Below are positions 11,180 through 24,609 of a stretch of 64,000 nt of DNA, piece after piece. The notes under the pieces are model-generated. The model was not told the DNA's origin and did not search any database. It saw only the letters and a list, made by a program, of their open reading frames with translations. The position numbers and the translations under genes are program-made. Each line of letters begins with the position of its first letter. The first letter of the stretch is position 1. The stretch is taken from positions 62,001 through 126,000 of the forward strand of contig JADFUC010000903.1 of NCBI GenBank assembly GCA_019722365.1, in the 5' to 3' direction. The stretch comes from Lithospermum erythrorhizon. Its lineage: Eukaryota; Streptophyta; Magnoliopsida; Boraginales; Boraginaceae.

Positions 11180-13335
11180 TTGTTAGGCGGGCTTTTATTG
11201 GATCAGACTTCAACACATGAAGCCCAGAACTTGAAATCAAGGATTGAGGCTTAGGAGTCCGTTCGTATTATATCAGTTAGCTTATAGATATTTTTAAAAG
11301 AATTTTAAGATTGATTTATAAAGAATTCGAGAGTGATGTCAAAACTAAGTTGAGAAATTGTGATTTTTTAGAACAATTTGAAGCAACGTGGGTGGGAGCC
11401 GACCTGTTCATTTTGCACTTGCTCATGTAATAATGTACGACCGACGTTGATTTCGTTTTTCAATGGAAGAGATACAATATACCAATGAAATTATATGACA
11501 TTGACACAATGACATTGAGGGTCGTTATAAAGCATCTCATGTTATGTAGTTTCTAACTAGCGAATTGACATCATGATCGTTACTAATACAGGTCGACACA
11601 TGTTAGTTGGATATTTCTTGCAATGAAGCTTAGCACAAGCTATTTAGGATGTGTTTGATATGAAAAAATAAATTTGAAGGTAATTGAATGAATGTGATAA
11701 TGGAATGAATGTAGGAAATGAATTATTTTGAATAATTCAATTATTATTTTTGGTAATGAAATGAATTTGAAGGTAATAGAATAAATGTGGTAATAATTTG
11801 AAGGTGTTAGGCATCCATTTTGCTAAACTAAAATGGAACACAACAAAGTAACTAACGGTTCGTACCAGGATCGGTTCTGACATTTTCAGGATCCTGTGCC
11901 AGCAAATGAGGCCTCTTAAATTTTATCGACAGAATGAAACATAAGATAGTAAATATACTAAAAAGAAAAAAAATCTATCAATGACTCTTTTTGATGATCC
12001 AGTTAATTTTTATATTCGTTTTCACTCTATACATCATTAATTATTTGTTAAAGTTCATAGAACGTATTATTTAGAAAATCGAAAAATATGAATATAAATG
12101 TACCCGTACATGGTGTTTATATATGTGCATGGCATATGCGCATATTAGTCACAACATAACCAAATGTATGTCTATTTTCATTATACAAGTACACTTTGGT
12201 ATTTTCATCATTAATTGTTTGCAAGCTTTTGACCTATTTGGCTTAATTTTGCAAGTATTGAAGACTTGATGCCCGATGGACTATACAATTGTAGATGAAA
12301 ATGATGTAACGAAATTTCGGAAGAACATGAAATCCCCATTTCTAGATTAAAATTTCTTATATTCGCAATTTGTGACAATCTATTCGATAGTGCAATAAAA
12401 TATTACTATTCCCTAGAAAAGAAATTGCAATTTAAGTATATTTTCCTGATATAATGTTATGATTATTTACGGCATAGTTTGTTACAAAGATTGTTAGATC
12501 CCAAATGAGTAACTAGTAAGTACATTATCATTTGAGTTAATTTTGAGTTGGAGAATTGCAGCTCCCTGAACGGCTCGACTCATTCGATGAAAAACTAAAG
12601 CCTTGGCCAGCCAAGTAAATTTCGCCATGTCTAATTTCGAATTTTAAAGGGATAGAATCTTGCTGTATCTGAGATAAGCGTTAATTGTAAATAAATAAAT
12701 TGGATCTTGGCATTCTTAGATTATAAGAAAAAAGATTAAATCATAATAGCAACTTGGTAAATTTAATGATAAATTAGTCGTAATAATTAGATTATTAGTT
12801 TTATACTTTTATTTAAATATAATAATAATCATATAAGCAAAATATCTTGGTCTGCTTTTGCGAGAGGTTGGCTCGCGGGCAATGAACATGAAGGCCGGTT
12901 TCGAGAAGCTCGGCCAACATAGGTAGAAGCGGCTTTGACCCACCGGATCCTCGAACCGAGAACGCTCGATTGGGCTCGGCTTTCATTCATGCTCTAGTAA
13001 CTAGAGTAAGCTGTTATAAATATTCAATTCATAGCCACAAAAGGTACTTCATTGAGAAATTTGACCAAATAGTGTACTCCATTGAAAAATTTAGTTAAAT
13101 AACACAAGTTAATGAAATGAAACAAAAAATAACACTTAAGTTTTTTAATTTTCTTAAATAACACCCTGCCTCTGCAAAATGATTAAAAAAATAGATTCGG
13201 TTCTTTTCATGCAAAGAACATATATATATGCGAGAGATATAGAAAACGAATGTAAAATAAAATATTTAAACAAAACATATAGCAAAATAAAAGAAATATA
13301 TGACAAAATAAAAGATTGATGTTTGAAACTTACAA
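11180..13335. other. no gene seen
   Basis: Mostly AT-rich sequence without a supported gene. At 11645-11810 GGATGTGTTTGATATG is followed by several A/T-rich AATGAAT and GAAGGTAAT repeats, resembling the start of some plant MITEs, but I found no matching inverted end. At 12850-13000 a G+C-richer patch (AGCTCGGCCAA, GGGCTCGGC) stands out without an assignment. At 13310-13355 TTGATGTTTGAAACTTACAA is duplicated in tandem. Confidence 0.5.
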
Positions 13336-13339
13336 AGAT

Positions 13340-16060
13340 TGATGTTTGAAACTTACAATATTATTGAGATTCAGAAATTGGAATTTGGATACAATGTTTG
13401 AGAACGATTTTCTGCTAGAGAATTTTGACTGCTAGAAGATCCCCCAAATTTTTTGCGTGTCACTCACTAAGTTCTATGCACTCCTTTTAATAGATGGAAG
13501 TCGGGGTCGGTATATAATTTTATAAATAAAAGTATAATAATCCCCAGCAGAATTCTGATTTTTGGCGCTTTCTTTGTAGAGTCAACTTTTTCTTTGTGAA
13601 TCACCTTTTGTAGTGGGTATATTGTTTTCTTTTTTCTTACTTTAAATTTGAAAATTCCTTGTTATGATTTTGTCGGCCGGCTGCGACCCCATCGTGTCTT
13701 TTGTTGCGTCTTGCCCGGTTTTGCACATCTTCTTATTTTTCTTTCGTGTTTTTCGATCGTTTTGGTATTCTTGTTATGTATTAATTTGTTCCACATAGGT
13801 GGTAGGTTAAAGAACAAGTCGATGCATGTTTTGGAAAATTATACTCGTAAGGTATAAGATATATCGTGTCTTGGAAGTTTTGCTAGCTGGATTCCTCTGA
13901 AGAAGGAAGTCACGGATAATTTTTTTTTAGAAGTGTAGATATTCTTTGGTTTATTTATATTTGACGAGAATATATATAGCAACAATTCTCGTTTCGAAGA
14001 GTCTTAAACGAGGTTGGCGGGCTTTGTGCTAAGCAGCTATTTGTATACTATTAGTGATAGATGCATCGGTTGGTCTATGATAAGTTTATAATCATTTTTA
14101 GTGGAATTTATGCATGAGTGAAACTGTCGGCAGTTTTGGAGTTAAAAATAAGCGCGTTTGAAGAGGTTGTCTTCTTTGGATCAATTTTGGATTGTATTCG
14201 GAGATATTGTATTCCGTGCATTGTAGTTATTCCACCGTGAACTTTGAATCTTGAATAAATTAAAGGGGACATTTCTTTCTTGTATGTGGAAATCAATTTC
14301 CCAAGCAAATACCCAAGGGACGAAAAACCGGGAACAGAAGGAGAATAAGGGTGGAAATTTTTTCTCTTCTTCTGGGATTTTGAATTGATTTGAAAAGCTT
14401 TGAAATGACTCGTATGCTTGCTTTGGTAGTATCTAGGGAAATTTGGGCCAAAGATGCTTCCACCGTTATGAACGATTTGGAATGTCTTTTGGATTAAATG
14501 TTGTGAAGTATATAAGTCATGAGTGGCTCATATTTCTCGTTTGGGCGTAGAATGTGTTATACGAAGCTTGTTGGTAATCAATAGTTGAAATAGAGGTGAG
14601 ATTTTAAAGTCTCTATATCTGAATCCTGTAGGGAATTCTCAATTTTGTGATAGGTTTGAATCTCATTGTTGAGAGTTTAAAATTTTTAATATTTTGCAGG
14701 TAGAAAATCCTGGGACGGTATGGTCATTTAGTAAGAAATTATGAGTTATTTCAACTGAGTGAGTCTCAATCAAGATATTCTCATAATATTCTCTTATTTT
14801 TGAAAAGTCCCAAGGTTTAAACCACATACCAGAGAACATTTTTAAAAGTGTTTGAATAGGATTTGGGGTAAAGTATAATTTGATTTCAAGCTACTGATAT
14901 TTTACAAACATTGTTTTATCGTTGTGTGATAAATGTCATATGTATTTTGAAGTATAGATTTTGAAGAAGTGATAGGTGGTTAACGTCATGGCTTGACCTA
15001 TATTTTGAAATTGGTTTTGAAGAGGTGATGGTTGTGTGTAGAAAACAGCCTCTTGTTTTTTTAAGTGCTCTTTTGAGGGAATTGGATGTTGAAGGAGTAT
15101 TTTCTCTGATTTTTGAAATTTTGAGATTTACTCTGAGGCACGAGGAATTTGTGAATATCTGTCGAGATTGTAGCCGATTCTTTGTATTTTATCTTCACAG
15201 AATTATTTGTTGTGTTTTTCTTGTTTTGTTCTTCTTGAAAATATCGGCCGAGGGACTTTGTTGGTAAAATTTGGAGGCGTTGTTTGGAGGGGATTTTTGT
15301 TGGTTATTTTTCTTTGAATTGCCGTTTAGCCGAGGTCTGTTTTGGAGAATTTCTCGTTAAGAAATCCGGTATAGAGTTTGAATCTCCTTTGATGTGCAAA
15401 TATCAAAGTCAAATATAGAAAGTATAAACGTCATCGAAAAATTTGTTTTTGAATCAAATGTTTTTGAACATCTTTTGCTAAAATCTCTTTTGTAGATTCT
15501 GATCAACAATAAAAAATTTTTGATTTAATAAATACTTTGAAATTTTTGTATGCACATGAAAATAGATAAGATTTTCTTTTTTATTGTGGAATAGTTTTAG
15601 GTTTCATTCCAAATTATACTGATAAATTGGACAATTTGCTCTTTGTCGCCCGTTTTGTTTTAAGATACACTCATGGCAGAATTAAGAGCATTCTGACTTA
15701 CAAGCATTGTTGCTTTCGGTTTTAGATTCTCTTAGGTGTAAGCAAAGGGATTTCTAAGACTTGTTGTTTGATTTGCTAATTTTAACTTTGGTGTGTTCAT
15801 TGGTCGAGGCGGGGTTTTCTTTAACCTATCGTACAGGATTTGGGTATCACATTTATATTTGAATGAAATAGAGACGTAATTGAGCTCAGGAATGCTTTTG
15901 TAATGTTTTTATCAAGTATTTGCTCGGGAAATTTGACGAAGGCTAAAGGACCTCTCTATAGGGTATTAGTCCCACTTGAGTTATATAATGATATAAGAAT
16001 CGGCCTTAGTTTGGAATAAAGAAATTTTTTATCTTAGAAATAAGCCCAATTGACTTTTCT
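13340..16060 (+). repeat. left arm of a large diverged inverted repeat
   Basis: The plus strand here matches the minus strand of about 19000-21270. Aligned landmarks, left to right: GAACTTACAATATT-like with TTGGATACAATG (13350-13400); TATGTATTAATTTGTT (about 13775); a block around GAGTGAGTCTCAATCAAGATATTC (about 14755-14790); TTTTGTATGCACAT.A.AATAGATA (about 15545); GATAAATTGG.CAATTTGCTC (about 15625); and TAACCTATC (about 15825). The arms differ by many substitutions and indels. No gene is recognised in the arm. It may be one member of an unclassified repeat family inserted twice in opposite orientations. Confidence 0.8.
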
Positions 16061-17255
16061 TTACGAGTTGTAAAATATTTTTAAATGTTGAAATGTTGTT
16101 CTAAGTTTGAGAGAGAAGACAAACGATAAATGATATGTAATCTGAGGAAGTCGGAATCTGGATTAAATATATCGTTCATAATTCTCACGAAATCTGAAGG
16201 GGCATTTTAAACCGAATGGCATTCTTATCCATTCATGTGCCCAAAGGTCTGATAAGCGTTTTATACTCATTTGGAGATATACGTATTTGTCAAAATCCAG
16301 GATTTATTGTAATTGGAAAATATGAATGATGAATGTAACTTTTATGTCATCACTTTATTTGGAATGGGATATACAATCATTTTAATGAAGTATTTAAGGG
16401 TTTATAGTTAATAATGACCTTGGCGTTCTCTGCCGATTTTGAGTTCTTGGCCAGGCATAGAGGCTGCAGACCAAGGGCTATGACTTTTTATATGAGACCT
16501 TTTGATTGATGCTTTTTATACTCGGTTTAAAATGATGTTCTAGTCATTCATTTTGTATAGATTAAAGGCTTTGGATTGGGATGTTTTAACCATCAAAAGG
16601 TATCTTGTGAAGATCAAGCTATGTTTTCTATTCAGAGAAAGCTTGTTGTGATACGAACATATTTCATTTGTATTTGGGAAAATGCTCGCCCTATTTTTTG
16701 TAGGATAATAGGTGCTTAAGTTTTCTATTTATTCTTTGTAATCGATATCTTCTTTGAGATGTTTGTAGGTAATTTTTGTTTCCACTTGTATAAGGACATT
16801 AATTTGATTTTGGTAAGCAGTTGCACTCTAATGACATTTAGATAGCGAGTTTAGGTTTTTCAAAAGAATAAAAAAAATTTATTCCTTTAGCTTTGGAAAG
16901 ATATGCCGTAAACCATCCGTCCTATATAAGGGGTTATAAGGTTTATGAATGGTGTACCTAATGTGCTGCTTGTGATTTATGTCGGGGTAATAATATAAGA
17001 TGATTTTATAGTCCAACCCATTTGCTAACTTCTACTTAGGCTTACATTATTTATTAGAATTTCTAATCTTACATTGTTAACAATTTGAAAGTCTTTCATT
17101 TGTGGAAAGTTAGAATTTTTGAGGAACTATTTCTTCTTTTATACAATTGAGGTCATGTCCAGTGTCAAATAATGCGATTGTGTCAATCTTATAATTTTTA
17201 GAAAAATTATGTGTGATTTTGACCATATATTTTCGTGAGGTTATTTCTCGAGGAA
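16061..17255. other. spacer of the inverted repeat; no gene seen
   Basis: AT-rich sequence between the left arm and the Copia-type LTR. I see no domain, no long frame and no clear partner elsewhere in the window. Confidence 0.5.
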
Positions 17256-17269
17256 CACACTGAAAATCA

Positions 17270-18265
17270 TCCAGATGCTTGAGATCATTGTTGGAAATCG
17301 ATGAAAATTGATTCCCTTTTTATTATCTTAAGATTGCGACAATTGTGTATCAATTCATTTTACGGGTTGGTTAAATGTGAATCTTTGAAGTTAGTGTTCA
17401 CTTTAGTAATTGTATATTCTTAGTGTGGGTTACCATGATGATAATTTAAGGGTTATGGCGATTACTAAATCTCGCTCTTTAATCGTTATAATAATAGTAA
17501 TTGGTCGATTATTATTACAACTTACTATTATTTGAGCACAGAAGGTCACATAGCATATAGTAGCGTTGAATTATATTTCATGTATGAAATTAAACTTCGT
17601 TGCTAAATTGAGAGTTGATTATGTCCAGCGAATATTCTCAAATTAAAATTTTACATTGATAATGTAAAATATAAATTGGATGAACCCGAATTAATTAATT
17701 AGTCAATTGAATTAATTGATAGTTGATGAGCACATTAGTAGCTTGTTGAATTACTATTAACAAGCTTGTTAGTGTTTGATTTTCTTAATGGTTTAATTAA
17801 ATCGAAAACGAGTAGAATTTCGATGCTTGAATTAAGTTGAGAACTTTAGACTAAATGATGGACGATATAAGTGATCCTTATCATTTAGGTTTGATTAGAG
17901 ATTCATGAAAAAACTAGCCTCCTCCGTTTCACTCTACCAGAATGGCCTAAAATATCAAGGAAGGTGAAAAATTCTTCTCTGATTTTCATCAATTCAATCC
18001 GTGATACAGGCCTTGAATGCTTAAGGATTGACCTCTACGGGTGTGGACGACTAGGCGCTACATTTGAGTGCTCGATGGAATTCAAAGGAGGGAACCCCAT
18101 TGAAAGATTTGGAGATGGAAACTTACATTGGCGTCTGTAAGTACTCTCGTGTTCATATAAGTCGTTATATGAATTTTTAGATTAATTTATATCGTTTTGA
18201 GGATCAGGGATATATGAATTTGGTGTTTTATCGCCGATAAATTCATACTAGATTAACGGTGGCCT
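17270..18265 (+). mobile_element. solo LTR, Copia-type family D (copy D1)
   Basis: It starts at TGTTGGAAATCGATGAAAATTG and ends near AAATTCATACT at about 18250. The same family occurs in reverse orientation at 46.8-47.76 and 49.58-50.61 kb. D1 and the 49.58-kb copy share their ends (TGAGGATC, then TATGAATT.GGTGTTT, then GAATTCATACT or a close variant). All three share the AT-rich middle with ATTATTATAACGATTAA or its complement. No coding region flanks it, so it is best read as a solo LTR inside the inverted-repeat spacer. Confidence 0.7.
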
Positions 18266-18269
18266 CAGG

Positions 18270-18995
18270 CCTACTCGAGTTTGATGTATTTTATCTAGTT
18301 TGATTGTGTGTTGACATAGTTGTTAGTTAATTTGATTATTTCAGAGATTTATATATTGATTGATTAATATATATTATGAAAAAAATGTCAATTTATATGT
18401 ATATCACAATTTTGGAATCGTCATTTCAATGTATTGATTTTGATGATTTGATGCTTATTTAATTATTTCATGAATTGAAAGGGATTAAAGAATTGATTAA
18501 TTTGCATTTTAATTTGAGGTAGAATCATTTTCGATTTTTCAGAGAGGGTTAGAAATTTCAAAAAATTACAAAATTAAATTTGTGTGTTCCGACCACTTTG
18601 AGAGTTTATCAGGATTGTTTAGGAATTTTTTTGAATTTTTTAAATACTCTAAAAATTCATTGAATTTCTAGTTATTTTAGGTTTAATCGAAAAACTAGAG
18701 TGTTTTTGATGAAAATTCCAATTGGACATCTTCAATAATGATATTGTTGATGTTAAATGTCAAATCGAATTTTGAATTTTTTAGAGCCTCAAGTATTTTT
18801 ACAAAAGTTGCAATTAATAAAAAGCCAGAAAATAAATGAATTACCAAAAGATGTCGCCCGAACTTGCGGACCCCTTAAATGCGGGCGGCGTCGGTCTGCG
18901 GAATAGCACGTTAAACCACGGGCGTAGTTAGGCGGTGCGTGTCGACCGTGGGTTAGTTGTTTACAAGACAAGCTGAGGCGTAAAGACATTTTTCT
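18270..18995. other. spacer of the inverted repeat; no gene seen
   Basis: AT-rich up to about 18840. A G+C-rich patch follows at 18850-18970 (CGCCCGAACTTGCGGACC, GCGGGCGGCGTCGG). It is not part of the left arm and has no recognised family. The small minus-strand frame over the patch is arginine-rich and probably not a gene. Confidence 0.4.
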
Positions 18996-18999
18996 GGCC

Positions 19000-21270
19000 C
19001 CATGAAGAAAGTGGATTAGTTATTTAAGACAAAAATTTCTTTATTCAGCCCAAAGAATTCAGTTAACTTAGGTAATTTATATAACTCGAGGACTATAGAA
19101 AAACTCCTATAGAAGTGCTTTTGCTTTGTATTCAATTTTCTGATAAAATACTTGATAAAACACGATTCTGAAAGATTCTTAGGGGCTTAGGCTATGTCCT
19201 TGATTTTCAAATATAAATAGGATAATTTAAGCCGTTCATGATAGGTTAAGAAAAGCATCGCAGATGGGTGAGCCAGCTAAAAGCGATCCAACAAATCAAG
19301 CAATGAGTCTTAGAGATTCGCCTTACGCTGTAGACTGAGCCGACCAAAAGTTGTAAGAAGCGAGATGCCTCGACTGCGGTTATGGGTATTTTAAAACAAA
19401 AATGGTAGAAGAGAGCAAATTATCAATTTAGCCCTGGCATTGGAATGAAACCGAGAATAACTATTCCAAATAAAAAGAAATGCTATCTATTGTGATGTGC
19501 ATACAAAATTTGAGTAATTTATTATATGTCAAAAATTTCTTTTACATGTTGATTGTAAATTTGCAAAATTTTATAAAAAGATGTCAAAAGTATTAAATCG
19601 AACAAATTTTTGGTAGATGGCAAGTATACTTTCTATGTTTGACTTTGATATTTAGTATATCAAAGGGATTGAACTTTATACGGTTTCCTAGCAGAGAATT
19701 CCTCGAAATAGGGCGACAATGCCACAAGAAAAATAACCAACAAAAATTCCCTCGGGAACAACCTCCCTCCAATTGCCATGAAAGTCTTGGCGTCTTTTCG
19801 AGAAGAAACGATATCGAAATAAACACAACAAATATCTCGGGAGATAAAATACGATAGCGGCTGCAATCTTGGCGGAATACACCACAGATTACAGAAGCCT
19901 CTGGAGGCGAATCTCAAAAAATAGCAAAATCGGAGAAAATGCTCCTTGACGTCAGGTTCTCGAAGGAAATGCTTGCAAAAACCAGGTTGTTAACCTGCGT
20001 ATCTATGTAAACGATTTAGAAACGGGTTGTATGCGCGGCCACTATATGAAACCTATTTCAAAAACATATACATCTTCGGAGGCGGTTATAACTTGATGAT
20101 AGCAATCCTTATTTTACAAACAAAGTTTTTATAATATTAAAGTTGAACATGTTACACTTTTTAATCCTATTCAAACACTTTTAAAATGTTCGGCCGGGTA
20201 TGTGGTTTAAACGCTAGGACTCTTGAAACAAAGAATATTATGAGAATATCTTGATTGAGACTCACTCAGTTGAAATGACTCATAATTTTTACTAAATGAC
20301 ATGCAGTCAGTTTTCTACACAAAATATCAAAAGTGTTAAACTTATTTGCTACATTGGCAATGGGGTTGACCACATCCGCAATTGAGAATTCCATAAGTTC
20401 GGATGCTTAAGCAGGCTTCATTGCCTACATTTGACTATTGGGATTACCATGACTTGAGTATAATATATTCTCACGTCCAAGCGAGGAAATATGGCGACAT
20501 TGTATATGCTTCAAAAGTTTGATCGAAAGGCGTTAAATTGGTTAAATGCGATGGTGGAAGAATCTTGTGTGATCCTTGAAGGATACTACCATGGCATGTG
20601 AGTCATTCGAAAATTTCAACTCGATTCAAAATTTCAAAGAAAATTTCCTACATTCTCATACATTCACTTTTAACTTGTTCATTGGGTATTTGCTTGAAAT
20701 CGGTTGCAAAACGGAAAGAATAGGTAATTTAAATCTCCCTTTCTTCATGGGAGATATTTACATTCCCACATCACGATATCTCCTTCTGGCAGAAATAAAG
20801 GTATATTTACGGTTTGTACTCTTTAAGTATAATAATTTTCAAAACGGTAGTTTGTTAACTTTAACTTTTACCTTTTATGAAACAAATTAATACATAAGAA
20901 GCAATACCAAAATGATTGGGAAAAAATAATGGAAGAAAAATAAAAAGAAGACATGCTAAATTAGCCGTCTATGACAAAAGATGAAGTGGTGAAATTTGAA
21001 GCGACAAAACGAATAGTGTACCAGCACAAAAGGCGACTACAATGAGGCCAAGCGTAGTGATTGATTATTCCCTTTTATTTCAAAATTATAATAACCTTGA
21101 CTTAAAATACATAAAAGGAGGGTTAGAGGCGAGTAGGCAAGCGAAAAAAGTTTAGATCTCACTGTCGGCCAAAATTCTCTCTAGCGTAAAACCGCCACCG
21201 AAGCATTGTATCCAAATTTCGGTTTACGAATCACCGACAATATTGTAAGTTCGAACATCATTCTTTAAAC
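19000..21270 (-). repeat. right arm of a large diverged inverted repeat
   Basis: The reverse complement aligns with 13340-16060. The inner end is near 19010-19050 and the outer end near ATATTGTAAGTTCGAACATC at 21240-21265. The small plus-strand frames at 19639-19857 and 20576-20890 lie within the arm and have no counterpart frame in the left arm, so they are not supported as genes. Confidence 0.8.
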
Positions 21271-21383
21271 CTATACTTTTGTTTAAAAATTATTTTGCTT
21301 CGTTTCTATATCGCATATTAGATTTCCTCGCATTATTTACATCATTGATTATTTTCTCCCTTTGATTATTTACTATATCCTTT

Positions 21384-21385
<2 letters not shown>

Positions 21386-21432
<47 letters not shown>
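21386..21432. repeat. (TA)n microsatellite
   Basis: A pure AT run just outside the start of LTR homology at about 21480. It produces spurious Tyr-Ile frames on the minus strand. Confidence 0.95.
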
Positions 21433-21439
<7 letters not shown>

Positions 21440-21479
21440 GAGAAAATCGGACAAAGAATGAAGGTTTAGAACTGTTGAC

Positions 21480-22010
21480 TGGTCGGTTCGATGTGATGAA
21501 TTTGGATAATGAGTCTTCGAGTTGTGCTTTGATACGCCTCGACCCCAATGGAAATGCACGGAAAAAAATAGGTTGTCGGCCAAAAACACTCCGACCGATC
21601 CGAGTCGGTAAAGGATCGAGAGTTTAGTTTTTGTAATGGTAGTTTGAGGGATTAAAGTGCACTTACTTGATTTATTTGAGTTTACCTTTTAGTGTATGGA
21701 CGATACTTTGTTGAGTTAGCGGTGCTCCATAGCCCCATCGGTAGTAACGGTTTGGTCGTTAAGGTGTTGGATAATTATGATCTTGATCGCCTCATAATTA
21801 TCTTCTTAATTAGTCTTTGTCCAGATTGGCTAGGCATTTCATTTTCTCACAGACGAGCTTGATGGATCATTTATTCATGAGGCTTTGCCCTGGACCGTCT
21901 TAAGTAGCCTAGGTCCGTTTATTCGGTGGTCACTGCCAATTACAGCCCGTTACGTATGAGCCAGCTATAAAATGGATCGACCTTGCAGGCGGCCCATTCT
22001 TTCATTGGGA
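21480..22010 (-). repeat. LTR (3' LTR of the minus-strand gypsy relic)
   Basis: It matches 29645-30150 in the same orientation. Shared pieces are TTTGATACGCCTCG.CCCCA, AAGGATCGAGAGTTTAGTTT, GTTGGATAATTA.GATCTTG, TATTCGGTGGTC and GGGATTATCA. The LTR may extend beyond 22010, but LTR homology stops there because the partner copy is truncated. Confidence 0.75.
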
Positions 22011-22059
22011 TTATCATTTTTCCCTCGAGACCGCCTATTTCCATAGGTGGGATCTTGAA

Positions 22060-24280
22060 AGCATGTTAATTGAATCTTTCTTTTCTTTAGTATTAGCTGA
22101 AGAAGCCTTACAGTTTTAAATGCGCTTCAGGGGGCGTTTATCTCCGGGGAGTTGCGGCCAAACCTACTCCCGGCCCGTCATTGCAGGACTCTTGAGCCTC
22201 TTACCTCCCGCCATTCACACAGCCCCTACATTTCAATTTGAAAAGCCGAGTGCTTACTGCTATAAACTTGGGGAAGCGCTGACCGCCAGCGCCGTTCCGA
22301 ATATCGGCAAATCCGCCTTAAAAACTTTCGCTACTTTTACTGCCTACTTGACCTCAGGGGATTCTTATTGTAGGCTGCCCATGATGCCTTAACCCACATA
22401 CTCGTGACGAGATCACGGAGATCAAAGGAGTTAGTCACTGGCCCCCAATCGACAAAGTCAAAGTTTGGAGATTTCCTGAAAATACTCAAAAATATCGCTT
22501 TCTTGAAGCGGCAGGGGGATGATGAGGGCTTCTCAGAAATTTTAGCTCAGCTTGAGGGTTGAGGGAAAATTGAAGAAGAAAAATAAAAATAAAAATGGAG
22601 GAGAGTGCAGAGCAGTCTCATTTGTGAGAGGAGGAAGGGAAGTTGAGTTTTAGGTGATTTGGGCTCGCTTGAGATAGTTTAAATGAATTTGGGTTTGGGC
22701 CCAATGACGATTAATCAGAACCTTTAATTAAATTCATACCTCTCGTTTTTAATTTGTTTCGACAACTTGACTCAGTTTGATAACGTGCTGAACATAAAAT
22801 ATTTAGTGGGTTCGATTCCACGGAAATAAATTAATAATTTCCTTATTTTAGTTTATTTTTTAGCAGATTGCGCTCTTGGTTATTCTAGTAGAATGGAATT
22901 GGGAGAAGCGTATTAACCGTTTAAGTGAGGGAGGTAATGAGGATATTTGGTATGCTCTGGCACAAATTGCATCCACTACGTGGTCACAGGCATCGTGGCT
23001 GGTAATGGCGAATCTTTCGATCGTAGAATGTACATGTTAGAACACGCTTGATATGACTCGCCCATTGCCCCATTCAAACCTTGGCGCGACCATTTGGCTT
23101 ATCGCATCAGCCGGACCACGAAAGAATCTCGATCACAATGCAAATCCGGCGAGAGATTACCTTAGAGTTGCGCCTTTGGATCTTTATTAGGAACCGGAGG
23201 ATCATTTGGTAAGTCCTCTCGCCGAGAAGTCTAAGCTTGACTTGATATAAATGGATTAGGGGACCGTGGCTTCATAATGGCATTGTCCATTACCTCGCTT
23301 TGTCGGCGGTATCTCGTACACACGCCGTGGCAGTACTGGAGATAATCATCCGCTCTTGGATTTCACTTTTCTGCAAGCACATTACTCCCGTATAGCCAAA
23401 GATGTGGCGTTGTGAGTTTCGGACCATACCAAATTACCCAGCTCACCTTTCTACAATGCGATCAATTTTGAAATACTTCCGCCCAGCGTGGTCAACGATA
23501 GTTGAGAATCAGGCCTTATATGGATGTATTACGCCCCCGAAGATTATATAATGTTAACCGTTGGCGAGTGCTTTATACTCAAATTAAGTTTGTTTAGCAG
23601 CGGAAGGCGGAACCACGAGCATATTGATGCGTTGCCTCAGGAACCACTAGAAATATCCTGGCTCGGTAAGGGATTGCGGCGCATTAATAGATATATGACG
23701 GACCTTCTCATAACGGGGGCCTGCAATGGGTTGGTCGGCTTGGGTGCCTCGTCTGCCGGCGCGACTAGGTGCGTTTGACCGCGAAGTTTGCGATCGTGAG
23801 ACTTAATGCTAGATCCGTGAACTTTAGCGCCGGTCGAAGTCAGGCTACGTAGCTCTTGTGATTAAATTCCCGGACCTGCTTAGTTCTCCAAAATGCACTT
23901 TCGTGATTTGAGTAAGTGACACGCCTAGTGTGCTTGATAAGACTTGATTTCCGGACGTAGCATTCGTGAGCCACCGACCTCGTCGAGGGAGTGCAGGTTT
24001 TCGGCCTACCATGACTCGGATGACGTATTATACATGCCTTGGAACCTTTTACTCTTAACTTTATCGGTAGCTACCACAGGCGTGCTACGGGAGGCGCGAA
24101 TCTGTTGTAGAATATTCCACCTCGCCACCGGTGTATCGAAGCTAACGGGGATTGGAGATAAACTTTTAAATTTCTTGGAATGACCTATGATCCTCGGTCC
24201 GTTCTAGTCTTTTCCCACTCTTGGTAGGCTTTGAAGAAGGGAGGCTCACGTCGCTGACCCATAAAATAAGCCGCGTCGGG
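22060..24280. other. unassigned interior of the gypsy relic
   Basis: This would hold the 3' end of pol and the 3' untranslated part if the element is complete. I could not match integrase or RNase H motifs with confidence on either strand. Sequence at 22900-24250 has more G+C than the flanks, and long frames exist on the plus strand (22120-22392, 23524-23778, 23944-24183) without recognised domains. A purine-rich stretch lies at 22560-22620. Confidence 0.4.
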
Positions 24281-24281
24281 A

Positions 24282-24605
24282 GTTGGGATCCAGATTATCT
24301 TGAGTTTAGAACTCATGGCATGAACTCACCCAGTTATCTTTGTATGGATTGGGCTCGATCCACGTAATATGCCAAACGCAATCATTCAGCTCTGGTTGGG
24401 ATCCGTTATCTTGAGTTTTAGAACTACATCGCATGAACTCTTGAATTACTCTTGTATGGATTGGGCTCGATCCTGTAATATGCGAACCTTAATCATTCAG
24501 CTACGGTTGGGATCAGTTATCTTGAGTTTTAGAACTACACATAGCATGAACTTCCGTTATGTATGGATTGAACAGATCCACGTATTATCAAACTTGCCCA
24601 ATCAT
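24282..24605. repeat. about 112-bp tandem repeat, 3 copies
   Basis: Copies start at GTTGGGATC near 24282, 24395 and 24506, periods 113 and 111. Each has TTATCTTGAGTTT, GAACT, GCATGAACT, TGTATGGATTG and a GATCC/GATCCA piece. It lies in the minus-strand element between the expected end of pol and the 3' LTR, a place where Tat-type gypsy elements often carry tandem repeats. Confidence 0.85.
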
Positions 24606-24609
24606 TAAC

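Noticed and set aside
13648..15267. Frames at 13648-13857 and 15025-15267 rich in Phe, Leu and Cys
   Set aside because: They lie in an arm of the inverted repeat, and the partner arm does not keep the frames open.
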